Positions 12,120-25,287 of a DNA stretch of 64,000 nucleotides are shown here, one piece after another. The first letter of the stretch is position 1, and each line of letters opens with the position of its first letter. The notes beneath the pieces were generated by a model. It saw nothing but the letters and a program-made list of their open reading frames with translations. It was not told the DNA's origin and made no database searches. A program made the translations under genes and the position numbers. The stretch comes from Linanthus parryae (taxonomy: Eukaryota > Streptophyta > Magnoliopsida > Ericales > Polemoniaceae): assembly GCA_023055425.1 (NCBI GenBank), contig JALGPY010000005.1, forward strand, positions 6,597,501-6,661,500. The letters are read 5' to 3'.

Positions 12120-12950
12120 CATATTTGCTCTTGGAGCAAGCAATAATTACTCATGTGTGTTCACATAGAACTGGCTTAAAAGAGAGAGATGTGAGAAAAG
12201 GGGGAAAAGACAAAGCTCTTGAGTCCCTTGTGGCCTACAGCAATATTAATGATTAAAGATGCTTTCTTTGCTAATGTTCTCACAGTTTCATGACTCCATT
12301 TTATGCTTATCATTTTTCAACATGTAAATTTCTGTTCAGAAACTGCATTCTTCTTTTGCTACAGAAAATTGCTCACGGAAACATAAAGTTCTACAAAAGA
12401 GAAATCAATTTTCTTACAAGTAGTTGTAGTTGGCAAAAGAAAGTCGATACATTAGTTGGTAAGTTTGCAAATAATATACTAGTAAAACTTATTACTTTAA
12501 TCTCTAAAATGTTTTCTTTCGACTCTCTTCGTCCCAAAATTTTGTCCATTTTCCTTTTTGGTGACTTACAATATTGTACGGGAAAAGACCAGTATATATC
12601 CTGCTTCATTTAGCTGTACGTACTTCACACAAATCACATAGCTCCTTCATGATTTGAATCTAAAAGCGGATAAAGTTCAAAGAAACTTTTACATGATGCA
12701 TAATAGAGCAGCATCTAAAACAGTTTCAACTAAAAAACACTGATTTGATTCTCCAGAATCCACCTCTATCCATTTCTTGTGAGTTTGTAGCAGCAAGTAC
12801 AAGAGGATCATTCACAGAAATGGCAATTCTGCTGCTAGTGAAAAATATTCCAAGACAAGGCCATTTCAGACCTGTTTGGGTCATGTATGGGTGGGTTTAA
12901 GGTGAAAAGGAAGCAGCAACCCACTCCGGGTACACAAGTCCCTCGCTATA
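12120..12950. other. Intergenic, nothing recognised
   Basis: One open frame on each strand over 12290-12613, with no protein-like motif. No repeat recognised. Confidence 0.55.
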
Positions 12951-12951
12951 T

Positions 12952-13559
12952 CAAGGTGTCAAAGGGCCGGTCGGAGCTTGCATGGGGGCCGGGCTTGGAG
13001 GAGAGCTGGGAGGGGAGGGGGCCGGGCCAGGCTGTTGGGGGAGGAAAGTGATCCGGAGCGGTTAGGGGTTGGGTTCGGGTTCGGGTCCGGGAGGGGGCGG
13101 TCCAGATAAAAATGGTCAAAATAATTTTTTTAAAACAGCTAATTGGAGGGTTTTTTGGGGGGGCGGCGCGGACCGGAGAGGGCCGGGCTAATCCGAAGGG
13201 GGCTTCGTCTGTGACGGGGGCGGGCCGGGCCGCTGGTGGTTTAATGCGACCCGGATGGGTTTCCTGGCCGGGCTACTGTGTAGGGGGCCGGGGTGGAGCC
13301 GAGGGTGGGAGGGGCCGGCAGGGGTGGAGGCAGCACATGGCCGGGTAAGGCACGTGCCTCACCCCTGTTGTAGAAAAGTACACTTATATACCTAGTACGT
13401 ATTTAGAAAAATATGCAACTTTGCCCTAGGCAAAACTACAAAAGGCCCTACCCCTTCTTAAAACTACAAAAAGACCCTACCCTATTCGAAATCCTCCCTC
13501 GGCCCTGGGGGCAGGGCTGAGCTGGTTTTGCCCCGCAGGGCGGGCCTCTTGACACCATG
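12952..13559. mobile_element. G-rich hAT-like element
   Basis: Ends CAAGGTGTCAAAGGGCC and (inverted) CATGGTGTCAAGAGGCCC. The flanks CGCTATAT and TGCTATAC could be a decayed 8-bp duplication. The + strand is very rich in G from 12965 to 13340 (many GGGG runs), unlike anything else in the window. The right part (13345-13500) is AT-rich and looks like another insertion. Confidence 0.6.
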
Positions 13560-14125
13560 ATTGCTATACCAAGGTCATAAAGCTATACTGACATACAAAC
13601 CACTGCTAGAAATGTTCTCCGAAGATATAAACTGGGCCAAAACCGAGGAAGCCTACTGGACAAATTTCTAAGTATCTCAAGTCTTAATAACCATGCTTGT
13701 TCATTGATGAGGGTGTAAAATTCAGACTAGTAACGACACCTTTACTTGAATACTCAATCTCAAGGGAAATTCAGCTACTGTGTGCAAATATTGAAATGTA
13801 CTACTAGTAAGAGCATGCTTAGCGGACTAAGAATCTCGAAATAAGCTGATAACAGTCCACTTAAAAAGAGTTAACTATCTGAGCTTATAGCGCTTTTGGC
13901 CGAACATTCTAAAAACTAATCTTAGCAAAGAGAACTGGGCTTATCAAACCAGCTGTTTCTAGATTAAGGCAGAGAACAACTGTATCTGTCTGTTTTAAAG
14001 AGACCAGACTTTGAAGACAAAGTGAAGAGCATCGACGTGCTTGAGTTAAAGTAAACCCACATGTAAACAGACATATTCTTTACTATTTCAAAAGCAAAAG
14101 ATGAAACAGTTTCTCACCTATATAA

Positions 14126-17100
14126 TCATGCTTTCTGTTGCACTTGCCAGTGTATCTGCTTAATCCAATCTTCATAACCTTTCATTCCATCAATCCGGTC
14201 TTCCAAAAGATTTGTGAAGAGAAGGTAACCTTCTCTGGGTTGATCTCCTTGCCAAACCAAGTGACTTAATTGATAGGTAGAAGGGTCGGCTTCCCTGAAT
14301 TTCTCCAGTAGCGCCATCATCTTCTTCGACATTTCACTATCATTCTCAGAGAGAGTAACCTGATTGCATAAGAAAAACAGTCTTAAAACAGGTAGCAAAA
14401 TAAGAGTACAGTCCCGCATAGTTGAAAAAGAAGCACACAGAATTGATCTTTGATGACATTGGAAACACCACACACACGTGATGAAATCATTTGGTTTAGT
14501 CTTGCAACAACAAACACTACTGAAATCCAAAATCCTGTACCTCTAAAAAATTGACAGAGAAAATTAGAAAACATGAAGCATTCACATTTTCAAAAATACG
14601 TCAGCATAGATGTCTAAAGCAAAGGAGGAAAGAGATTACCATTGAAAAATCTCTCGCGAAGTCTACCCCAAGAAGATTCATAGCTACATCAGGTGAAAGC
14701 ATTTGACCGAACCATACAACGAACTGGAAACCATCATCATATAGATAAAGGCCTCTTGAATCCAGGCTTTCTATAGTAAGAGGTAGATTTGATTTCCTGA
14801 ATTCATCAACCTTCAAAGATGCCTGCAAATAACAGATGCAACTTGAAATTTCATACTTTACAACATTGACAGCATAGTTTTGGAAAAACACATGAGATAA
14901 AGATTTTTAAAGAGTACCTCAATGATACACTCATCAATTCTAACCAAATCAGGATATAGGAACTTCAACAACCTTTCAACAGGTAAAACCATCATAGTAT
15001 GCGCAGCCGCACAACGCTCGTCGATTGTAACTTCAGCAAACCCCCCACGAAGAGGTATTGATTTACACAGTGCCAAACCATATAAAATTAAGAACTTTAG
15101 TGAGTCTGGATAAATCAACCTGCCAACCAAGTTATGTCGCGGGACATATAGATTTTTGTACTCTCTCAGGCCTTTAACAATCATCTGCTGAACCATATCT
15201 CGCACTTCTTCCAATGTACAGGAAAGAGATTTCTCAATTGCTGCAGTGTAATCAAATTCATAGTTAAAAGCGAGGAACCTACTCGTGTTGCATCAGGCAA
15301 TGGTTACATCCTGAAAAACTAGCAAAACAGATGGATAACAGAAAGTCATTTTACCTAGCCTGGAAATCAAGGAAACAATGGCACCAGTATCAGCCTGGCG
15401 ATACATTTCTCCTACATCTCTGGCCACTGGTACTGCAGCAGTATGTACTCTGATCCGCCTTTCTCCAAAAGATGAAGTGTATCTTATCTTTGGTTAAGGG
15501 ATGTCATTATAAAGTTTTTCATCTATTAAATTTACCATTCGAGATGCTCAATAACATGCAAATTCAGAAGCGAACCAACTCAAAATGTATTTGGAAAGGG
15601 GATAACCGAAGCTGTTCATAACAATAAAAACCCCAAATAACTTGCGTATGAAAATAAGAGGTGAAGAACAACTGAGATTATGTTTTTTATCCAAACTATG
15701 AGCACAAGTCATGCTCGGTTAGAGTACTTGTCTGCAACCCAAAAAATTGTATGTCTCCAGAAGCAGACTTGCCATCACTGAGAGAAAACAAGGGATATAT
15801 TTTCTAGTGAACTGCGATTTACCAACAAGGAATGTGATCCAAGGTGAAGTGTCAACTAGACCTAACTAATCTACATTAGGAAGTCATTTTGATCTTTGAA
15901 ACAATAATCAAGCACTTCCATTGCAATTTGAAGGAGTGTTCAATCGAACATGAAAACAGTTTTGCTGAGATAAATCTCAATAGAAAACATCTTCTGTAAA
16001 TGAGTGCTTGCTTCAACATGACACAAAGGATACAGTAAAGATACTTGGACATATACCATCTGTGTAGTCAGTAGTGCTTCATCAATACTGAACTGCATCC
16101 CATAAGCTTTATCACAGTCTACAGCAGGAAGTGATAATAGACCACTCGCCCTTAACGCAAAATTTCCAAGATAAGATTGGAGCCTGATACCTACAAGTAA
16201 TAATATAGAAAATTACTTCAAGAGTTCAATTTGAACATGAGAAGCATGAAAATAATTTTCTTTGGTCATATATAGAGAAGATAATACAGTAAATTTTAAG
16301 TGAAATTGAAGCAATTATCTATGCCACCGTAGTTAGCATGGAACTACAATGCTTCGAAGATGTCCTTGTACATTCTAGATAATTCCTACCGAACTTACAC
16401 GCAAATGAATAAAACCGTAATATAATATCTATTTTGTGAAATAAACATTGCATTCTTGAAACCTGAATGTACATTGCTAATTAGAGTACAATCATAACTA
16501 ACCTTTTCCACATCTTACACGCAATACAGCTTCCCAGGCTGTTTCTCTTGTTAGATCTCTGGATAGTTCATGCCTCAACTTCTCTGCGTGAATATTTGAG
16601 TTGAAGCTCGGGTAGTAATATAACTGACCACCAGTACATTTTGCCAAGATTCCTAATCAGGAAAGCAAAAGTCAGAAGTGCAAAATAAATACTTCACAGA
16701 TAATGAAATGGAGCAAGAAATGAGAAACTCTAGGAAAGCATTTAAAATATTGGGTCAGCTCGGGTGTAGATAGTTGACGTTAATCAGATTTTGTTTCGAG
16801 AATCTCACCCGCTGCATGGGAATAGCACTGCTAAATCCAGGTCACTCTTTTGGTTGGTTGTATCAAATTAAGAGTTACTGCTTCAGAAGATTTGAAATAA
16901 GCTGTTTTCTTTTTGTCCTTCAGATCATCATAATCTAGTTGAGGGAAGGGCCATCGTGGGTACTCGTCAACCTAGCAAGCTATCACAACTTAGCGAGCAT
17001 TGAATTTATAAATTAATACCTCTACATGGGACCAAAGGGAAAACTACAGCTTAGAAATTAAGCCCTAAACAATCTCGATTCTTTCTTCTTAAAGACCCGA

Positions 17101-20100
17101 ATCCAAACAGACTATAACTAGATCCAACAGTAGGCTTTGTCTTAATCTTGCCGATGAAATTATTCATTGGCATTTGGGCTGGAGAAGCATTCATCAATAG
17201 GTCAATCCTAGGCTCGCATCCCCATAAGACTAAGTACTATCCTTGTGTTCCATGAATCCGTCTTATATCAACAAATTAAACTCTAATATTTATGTATATA
17301 TGTGAACTTTTGGCTTATACCTCCATGCAGTATATTTTTGCAAATAGTGAGTTACATGCACTATCATTTACCATTGGAATTAAAATTTAAAGCCAGTATT
17401 CTAAATTCTTGCATAATGTTTTGTGAAAGAAAAAAAAAAGGAGCAAAAGAGAGGCGACGAGTTATCTAGCGCCAAAAAGAAGTAACATGTTACACAACTA
17501 ATCCAAACCTTCAAATTTGTATTTCAGTGTTCTATTCTACCAGAAAGATGGAGAATAATGTTCATGACGGGAACATACCTAAGGTAGCTACATCAGTGAA
17601 CCTGTCACTGAATGCATACACATTCACAGCTATCTGGGAACTGGAACAAGCTTCAGCCATCTGTTCATAAACTGAATCCTCAGCTATTCTTAGCAGGTGC
17701 TCCTTTTCTGCCCCATAATCACTAATCTGATCTCCACGCAACCTTAGGTGGCCGATTCCGAGTGAAGGAAGTGTATTCTGGAAAATTAACAGTTTACCAC
17801 CAAGTTTACCCTGTATGGAGGTTGGGTAAGTCAATACGTGTTACCCAATTAATACTTAATACTTTTCAAAAGAAATGTCACATTGATTTATCAGATTCAA
17901 TAAGAACATAGATGAATTTATGTTTGATTTTAATCTGTGTGAAGCAGTTCAAAATGGGAAGACAGCGGAATGGAGCATACCATAACCATAACAGCAGCTT
18001 TAATAGCTGGAATAAGAGCAGAATCCACATTCGAATTGTCCTGAAATGTGAAGGATAAACTATCTAGAAAAGCATCCACGACAGTCCTTGATTCAGACAA
18101 ATTGACAAGAAGATCCTCGGGCAACGGAACAAATAAATCATCCAAGTCTGATGCCACCATCATCTGGGGCTCTCTCAAAGAAGACTGCAGTAAATTGAAA
18201 AGTTCAGTGAACCCAGCTAAATCTATGAACATTAAAAACAAGTTGGGCCCATGAAATTTATCAATCTATTCTAACCAAAACTCATCATTTTGCTTGCCTT
18301 CAAGTTATAAAAATGTACGGCGCTGTCAAAAGTAATGAATCCAATTTGTGTCCTGGGAGCACCAGGCAATCTATCCAAGCAAGACTTGATAGTTTGTGCC
18401 ACAACCTGCAAAAGAAGATGGAAAGCAGGTTTGAAGTATGGCCATAAAAATCTTACAGACTAACCCCATATATTGGTAGCACTGGAAGGGATCAAAGAAA
18501 AAGTAACTTGATTTTTACAATAAGGAAAACGATATACAGAAATGATACGCAACAATAGTTGGGAATACGAGAAACTGCGAAGGTGACAGGGCTAAACAGA
18601 GCCGAGGTCCCACTACTTCTCCTCCTCTTTCTCAAAATATATACGACACAACGCAATAATTAAATATATTTGAACTCAGCATTAGCATAGAGAATTAGAG
18701 AAGAGTTACCATGGCATCCACAGGACCGTACTAGGCCTTTTGAAACATATATATGTAGCAAAATTGATGAAAACTATATAAGGTACGTTCATATTGATTC
18801 GTACTCAATCGGCTCGACTAGATAACAACAGATACGAACTGGTTCAAACTTCAAATAGCTACCGGATATAAAGATTAGGCATCCTCAACGGAGTTTCGGG
18901 CTAACTTTGTTCCCAAAAAGATTTGAACAATGATCTACTTCTTGTCATTGGTGAACAGAACCGTATTGCAGAAAAAAATCAGATTCTGGTCACTTTGATT
19001 GGGTGAATCGTAAAGCAAAAGGGTATGAGAACTTTTCAAGCTTTTCATAATGTTGTAGACTAACAGACTCTACAACATTATGAAAAGGTTAACGAGTTCG
19101 GGTATCGTCATTTATCTACTAAAATCACTTAGTCAAAGTGACCTGAAACCGATAATTTCATTATTTTGGGAGAGAGAGGGTATAATTAACAAGCCATGAC
19201 GTGCCACTTTATTCCTCCTATCAACAATGAAGAAAAAGATTGCATCATATTCATGCAATTAAAGACAGAACATGCCAATTAAAAAGCATGCAATTACGTT
19301 TTATACTTGGCTTCACGTTGTTGCTATTAAAGGAATCACGATGTTATGTTTGCTATGTTGAAGTGTGGACTGAAGAGAGAAATTGCCTATAGACTCGTTT
19401 CCGTGTTGTTTACCCTGAGTGAAGCTGCCCCTAGAAGCTCAAGTGGAGGAAGATGTAATTATGAGATTATTCCCTAATACTCAAACACAAAGTAGCTCAA
19501 GACGAGAAATCAATTGTTGATTCAAGAAACAGCGTGGTGGTTAAGAATTTCGTCAGTTAAATCAGCATATTCCAGTGGCTGTTTCTTTTGTTCTCCAAGA
19601 TTAAACTTTTGTGGTTTGAATTACCCATAAGGCCATACTCCTCCAAACACCACAATTTGAATGTGCAATTTCAAGACCAGCTTTAACTCGGAGGGGAAGA
19701 GACAACGCACCATGCAACTACAGTTCGTTGGTTTGGAACATTTAATCTAATCCAATTTGAAAGCCTGAACCGTAAAAGCAAACCTTTCAGGAAACAAAAA
19801 CAAAAATCATTGGTCCAAGGCTGCCAAACAATTACTTATTACGTTGCACGGAAACGGGTACGGGTACGGCAAGACACGGAGACACCGACACGCCAATTTT
19901 CTGAAAATCAGGAAACGCGGACACGGGATATATATATATATATATTTCTCAGTTTTATGGCATTTGGAATACAGCTTAAGAGTATTGCTGTAATAGCTGC
20001 AGTAACACTAGTACACACTGCCATTCCTTCCTTATGTTTCAGCAGATGGGCTTTTTGGTAAATTGTTATTCTGTTTCCTTTAAAAAAATTATAATTACTG

Positions 20101-23100
20101 ATTTAGTTTACCAATTTATCCTCAAAAAATTATCTGGCAATTTATTTATTTTTTTGAGGAAAATTAGATGGCAATCCATTGAAATATGGGTATATTTATT
20201 TTTAATATAGCAATAAATATAATAGAATCCTTCTACAAATCTTCCTATTCCAGTAGAAGATATATCGTTTCCTAGCCTAAAACTCTGGAATACAGATAAT
20301 GAAGAGACTCCAGAGGAAAAAACGTAGTTCACGATGAAAGAAGAAAAAACAGAGCAAACTACAGAAAGAAAAGATGAATATGATGGATGAGATAAACAAG
20401 TACGTTCTTCTTTAACTTCTTCCCTCACTGTCTGAGACTGAACTTCCGGCGTCTCCGATTTAGGAGACGCGTGTCCCCCACGTGTCCGAGCCGTGCCCAG
20501 CCATTTTTTTTAAGGTTTTCGGACCAACACGCCACCTGGCGTTTCGGAGACGCCCAGTGACGTGTCGGAGACGTTTTGGCGTGTCCTGAGTGTCCGAAAC
20601 GCGACCGAGGCCAGATTTGGCGTGTCCGTGCAACGTAGCTTATAAGTATAGTGCATTCGTCTTTATTTAGGTTTAAACAGGGTTACAAGTGCTGATTGGA
20701 ATAGGACTGATATTTCTGTTCAAAAGTTAAAATTTATTTATGAATTAGCGAGATAGGAGAGCATTCTTATGTGTCTTTTCTCAGTTTTCCTTATTTTTGC
20801 CAAATTGATCTGTGAGACTCGAGACTAGGTGGTCACCTATTCCCGCAGCACTGTTCAAAACCAAGAATACCCCACATACAGTTGAGCTACTTCTTCCTGC
20901 ATCACAGAGACTGAAGCAGTAATTACTTTCAAGATAAGAAACTTTGGAATCGTTATATTAGGGCACGAATTCGAACAAAGGTTTCTTATCTGATAATATT
21001 GAAGGAGAAGGATTTATGCCTGGTGGAAGGAGTTGGATGGGCAGTTACAGAGGAGAAGGGTATTGCAACAGTGGTGATTTTAGCTGGTGCCCCGAGATAT
21101 ATGCCAACACCAGAGGTGCTGGTGGCAGTTGGTGCTAGTGGGTACCTGGTGGTTTCATTGGAATTTTATGTTTCATGAAGAAGCAAGTGAGAGAGACAGG
21201 GGAGGTAACTGGATATCTTGTACTTTTACCAATTCTTCTTAGCCTTTCAAGAAGCTGAGGTGCATAAATTGCGTAATTATTCAAGTAGTCTTGAAGAGCA
21301 ACAGAGATGAATCACAAGAGGCAAAAGTGAATTTTACCTTAATAGATATCTGTGAGCTGGTAAGAGAAATGAGAACTGGTAGGAAATGTAGGATGGTGTG
21401 TGCCTTGATTTGACTTGAGCATTTTTTATTTCATCTCAAATTTGTTAAAGAGGTTATACTGATGTCTTAGAAAACAAGGACCAGGTAGAGAAATTAAAAG
21501 TTTCAGGATCGAAATTATTGTTGGGTTGCAAAAACCAAATGCTCTTTAGCTTCAAACTAGGCATGGATAAGAAGCTTGTAGAGGTCATGTATTCTTCTCC
21601 CCTGAAATGCTTACCTCAAGCATTCCACTTCCAACAGCGAATAACGATACATCAATCAGGAAAAAATATACTGGGGGCATTGGAGGCCGCAACATATACT
21701 GAGCTGGAGCAACGAAATCTACACTACCCTTCATAAGCTCCGGTCGTTCATTAAGATCAACTCTTCTACCAGTAGAATCCAAGCGGGAAAAGTAATCACC
21801 TGGAACTGGATATCAAATGAAAACTGCTTACTGTGTATTCCTTTGACTGAATAAAATATATCAGAAAATAGTAATGGTGTGCCCTCATCTTAGTTAACAA
21901 ATGCAGTTAGCATGCATGATACAAGAAAACATGTTTACTAACACATATGAATTACGAAGTATTCATCCCAATCATGGCAGTCATTTTGTCAGTAAATCAC
22001 TATTCACCAAAGCGGCACAAAAGAAATGAAGTAACAGCACCTAAAATTTCTGGCATATCAGATATGGCAAGTGTTAATTGATGCACTTGATGTTAGCGGG
22101 AACGCTATCCATGTATACATGACAGGAAATTAAACTGAATTTAAACTTCAGCATATATTCGTTACACTACTCTAAACCCTTAACAGTTGATAAGTGCTAA
22201 ATGATTAACATACTTTTTCTTAAAGGGTACCTTGAAATCTTACCATCATTAAGAAGAGCGCAAAAATTGCATTGCCATTTTGCCCCACCAAGAGTGAAAG
22301 TAACAAACGGATTCAAATATATTCGGCACCGTTTACAACGAATTATATCAGTTCCAGAAAAGCTGATTATTGGAACCTCATCCTGAATCAAGAGGATTCA
22401 CCAGTAAAAAGAACACCATGTCAAAGCATGTTGGAATATGAGCTAAGTACCAAGTAACATGGTAATGAGTAAGTAGTAAGTAGTAACTCACATCAGGAGT
22501 TTCTGCAAGAGGACAAACAATTGCTCCGAGAGGGAAATGCCACCTTGAAGCCAAAGGTTGTGAAATTGGCAGGGCTAGAGTTGTAAAACGCAAGTATTTT
22601 GAAGAGCAATTCATTGGATACATCTGAGAGCAAGGGACCAGCTCCATATCACCATCCAATGGTCTTGGAAATGCTTTTGATTCAAGTTCTGGTTGAATTG
22701 ACCCAGGCAAAGAATCAATGCAGAGAGAGCAAAAGTCTTCTGTTAAGCCCTGTGTTGCTCCTGTTGGAGGTGCGTCACCTTGCAGTCGCATTTCTTCCTT
22801 GTAACAGATACCTGATGGAGGAGAGCCAATACATCCTCGCTGGAAATTGACAGAAGCAGGTATTCCAGGTCGTGGAAAGCTATTACCCTCCTGTTGGTAT
22901 GTAAAGGGTCTAGAACCTAAAAGTTGAGGTTGTGTGATCACATTCAATGGTGGTCCAGCATAATCAGGATCAGTCCTGTGTGAAAGCGGTAAGTTTGGCC
23001 TTGGGGTGCAAAGTGAAGACTCTGAAAAGGGAGTCCTATCCATGCCTGATGAAACATTACTCGCAGCTCTAATGGGTATTCCGCTTGGCACAGATACTGT

Positions 23101-23529
23101 CTGCAGATGACCACAACCGAGAGATGATGGAATGTAACCCACAGGCGGTCTAGATGAGAAAGGACCTGTTGAGCCAAACTGTGCAGGAATCCCAGCTGCG
23201 GAATGAGATTGTGGAGTCTGATAATTCGGGAATGTTCCAACAGGTTGCAAAGTTTGATATGTTGGTGTGGGAAAAACAGATATATCATTAGAACTTCCTG
23301 TTTGAATTGGTCTACAACCAGAAGTTGACATCGCCACTGGCTCAGATGATGAAGAAGGTCCTATAGTTTGGGGAGGACCCAATGGTTTGGGCAGAAAACC
23401 AGAAACGTTTAGACTAGCTATATGCCCAGATGATAAAACCGATGCTGCGCGTTTGAAAAAAGTACTCGTAACAGCAGGTCTATGAGGAAAGCTTTGAAGG
23501 TTAGGATTTTCTATATCTATGACTTCCAT
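14126..23529 (-). CDS. SEC24A: SEC24A-type COPII coat cargo adaptor, 12 coding exons
   Basis: Sec24 is the cargo-binding subunit of the COPII inner coat, which with Sec23 and Sar1 forms vesicles at ER exit sites. Coding exons inferred from splice sites and family alignment: 23529-22492, 22382-22244, 21799-21615, 18405-18298, 18184-17981, 17810-17579, 16652-16503, 16190-16034, 15482-15355, 15240-14918, 14822-14640, 14359-14126. They total 3081 nt, all in phase, giving 1026 residues, normal for plant Sec24. Order: a Pro/Ser/Gly-rich N terminus (1-345), a zinc finger with Cys362, Cys365, Cys384 and Cys387, the trunk domain (PPVYFFLIDVS, then TIKSCLDRLPGAPRTQIGF), the beta/helical region (ERRIRVHTAA, MYRQADTGAIVSL) and a C-terminal gelsolin-like region (LDSRGLYLYDDGF). 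The motif order fits SEC24A better than the other plant paralogues as I remember them. All introns are GT-AG except the GC-AG intron after 18298. Fourth intron is about 3.2 kb. The ATG is the first in the open exon; a UTR intron lies upstream. Confidence 0.93.
18988..19143. mobile_element. Palindromic MITE, 'GGTCACTTTGACC' family, copy 2, in SEC24 intron 4
   Basis: Arms GGTCACTTTGATTGGGTGAA and inverted ...CACTTAGTCAAAGTGACC; the centre has its own dyad (CATAATGTTGTAGACT / CTCTACAACATTATG). Confidence 0.75.
19840..20637. mobile_element. TIR element in SEC24 intron 4
   Basis: Ends TACGTTGCACGGAAACGGG and (inverted) TACGTTGCACGGACACGCC. Both subterminal regions are packed with GACACG and its complement. 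The interior holds a TA microsatellite (19928-19946). The flanks share only CTTAT, so the superfamily is not fixed. Confidence 0.7.
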
Positions 23530-24900
23530 AGCTCAAACCTAGTTTCCTTCCGATCGGTAAGTTTTGATGGTTACTCCTGCAAAAGAGCCAATAGAACACT
23601 TCAATATTACATGAATTAAAAATTAGATGCCATCCAAAAGTAAAAAAGTTCATAGGGAAACCAAAACATTATTTTCCATGCCTGAGTTGCAATAGTGCAA
23701 TGCATGCAAATGTAATTGGAAAGACTGATGTTAGGACGCAGGCCTAACTCAGATGATTAAGCTACATCTTACCATGGCCTAGTGTGAAAGCTATTCAATA
23801 ACCAACAGGAAGCGCATTGCAAGACTACAATACACAAGTTTTCATGTAGCCCTAATGTAGGCTACGATAGATTGAACTTTGAACTACATTTGACCACAAA
23901 GGAGACTAACCACATTTTACATTTGAGTACTAATCAGCACCAGAACAAGGTAGGCCTGAAATGTTAACTTCTTCACACGTTAGATTTCAGTACTTTCCGG
24001 ACCCGGTTAAAGGCGATACTAAGTCAGCCACAGGGTAATTAAGGCAATGTATCCTGAAAACGTTTAAATGTCGCTTTGCTGACCTTATATCCTACGAATG
24101 GCAATGCGTGTCGTGTTGCTTCGCAGCAGTGAAATTTCGGAGGGTTTATTGTTCCTTATCAGTTGAATCTTTCTTTATTTTGCCTCACTGCAATCAATGT
24201 CACAAATATTTGACATATCTAGAAGCTTCAACTAAACAATGATATTGTTATGCTGTTTCCTACTGTTGAGCTCACAGATCTGCATTTATTCTATTATTAT
24301 ATAATAACCTCTTTAATACATCTGAGCTCGAAGTGCGAGTTTCTGATTAAACAATTCTACACCACAATCAATCAACGAAGGCAACAAAAACGAATTCATT
24401 GAAGCATACGAAACAGCGATTGCGTACGAATGTATCGATTATGAAGAAAAACATGATCGGCTCAACAAACAGTATCAGAATCGGCAAAATTTGGGCAAAC
24501 TCAACTGTACGGAACGGTAAATGCAGTTCGAAGTATCAAAAACCTCGAGAACGAGTCGGTGAAAGCTAACGACTGCCGTCGAGACGGATTCGCCGTTCAA
24601 CAGTGACGGACGGCGACGGCGAACTGCGCTGTGTGCTCCGACGCAGCGAGCGGCGGAGAAACGACGATCAACGGAGTGAGAATGTGCAGTGTGGTCCAGG
24701 GAGAGCAAAGAGGAAGTGTAGAAATTGATGGAGCTCTGGTTAGGGTTAGGGTTACGGTGGGAGAGAGAGGGAAGGAATCGAGGTAGAGAAATAATCGCTG
24801 GTGTGCTCACATTCTTTCGGAGGGCATGAGCTTGTTTGTCTGCTTGTGTGTGCTTACCGGGAAAATAAAGGGGAAGAAGAATTAAATTCACACTCAAATT
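23530..24900 (-). other. Probable 5' UTR, UTR intron and leader of the SEC24 gene
   Basis: A strong acceptor (TTTTGCAG then GAGTAACC) places an exon boundary at 23576, so 23530-23576 is 5' UTR joined to an upstream non-coding exon. The best candidate for that exon is about 24480-24900, where the minus strand turns GC-richer and pyrimidine-rich, as plant leaders often are. The donor site was not fixed. The 144-codon open frame within it has no recognisable product and is taken as leader sequence. Confidence 0.5.
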
Positions 24901-24924
24901 GCAAAGCAACCTTCAAGTTTGAAA

Positions 24925-25016
24925 TACTACTCCAATGGTAGAGCGTTAGAAATCCCAGCATGAAGTCCTGGGTTCAAAGCCGTTTGACGACAAAAATAAT
25001 TTCTCAAAAAAAAGAA
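24925..25016 (+). repeat. tRNA-like SINE fragment
   Basis: An A-box-like CTCCAATGGTAGAGCG and a B box GGGTTCAAAGCC about 35 bp apart, followed by CTCAAAAAAAAGAA. It resembles the SINE at 25265 and lies just upstream of the SEC24 leader. Confidence 0.5.
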
Positions 25017-25287
25017 TTGAACAGTGTTTGGTATATAAAATGTAACTATGTTTGAGGACACTTATAGTTTTTACAATTAAATTTATGGAAACAAATTATT
25101 TTAATTTATAATACGTTTAAGATGTTATGCACTTGCACAAATTAAGAATTCATGTATAAAAGAGATGATAAAGTATGGTATTTCAAAACTTAACAAATCT
25201 TCAAAATCATATATTATATAATCTTCAAACTATTAGCCAACTAAATTTAAAATCTGACTCGTAAATGAGTGTTAGCTCAGTGGTAGA

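Noticed and set aside
12290..12613. 107- and 72-codon open frames on opposite strands
   Set aside because: Overlapping open frames in AT-rich DNA with no protein-like motif or splice context.
13112..13348. 78-codon Gly/Arg-rich open frame
   Set aside because: A by-product of the G-rich repeat at 12952-13559, not a gene.
24475..24909. 144-codon open frame on the minus strand upstream of SEC24
   Set aside because: No recognisable domain; the sequence is pyrimidine-rich like a plant 5' UTR, and the SEC24 acceptor at 23576 predicts a leader exon here.
24925..25000. A true tRNA gene
   Set aside because: A- and B-box-like motifs are present, but no acceptor or anticodon stem pairing was seen, so a SINE is more likely.
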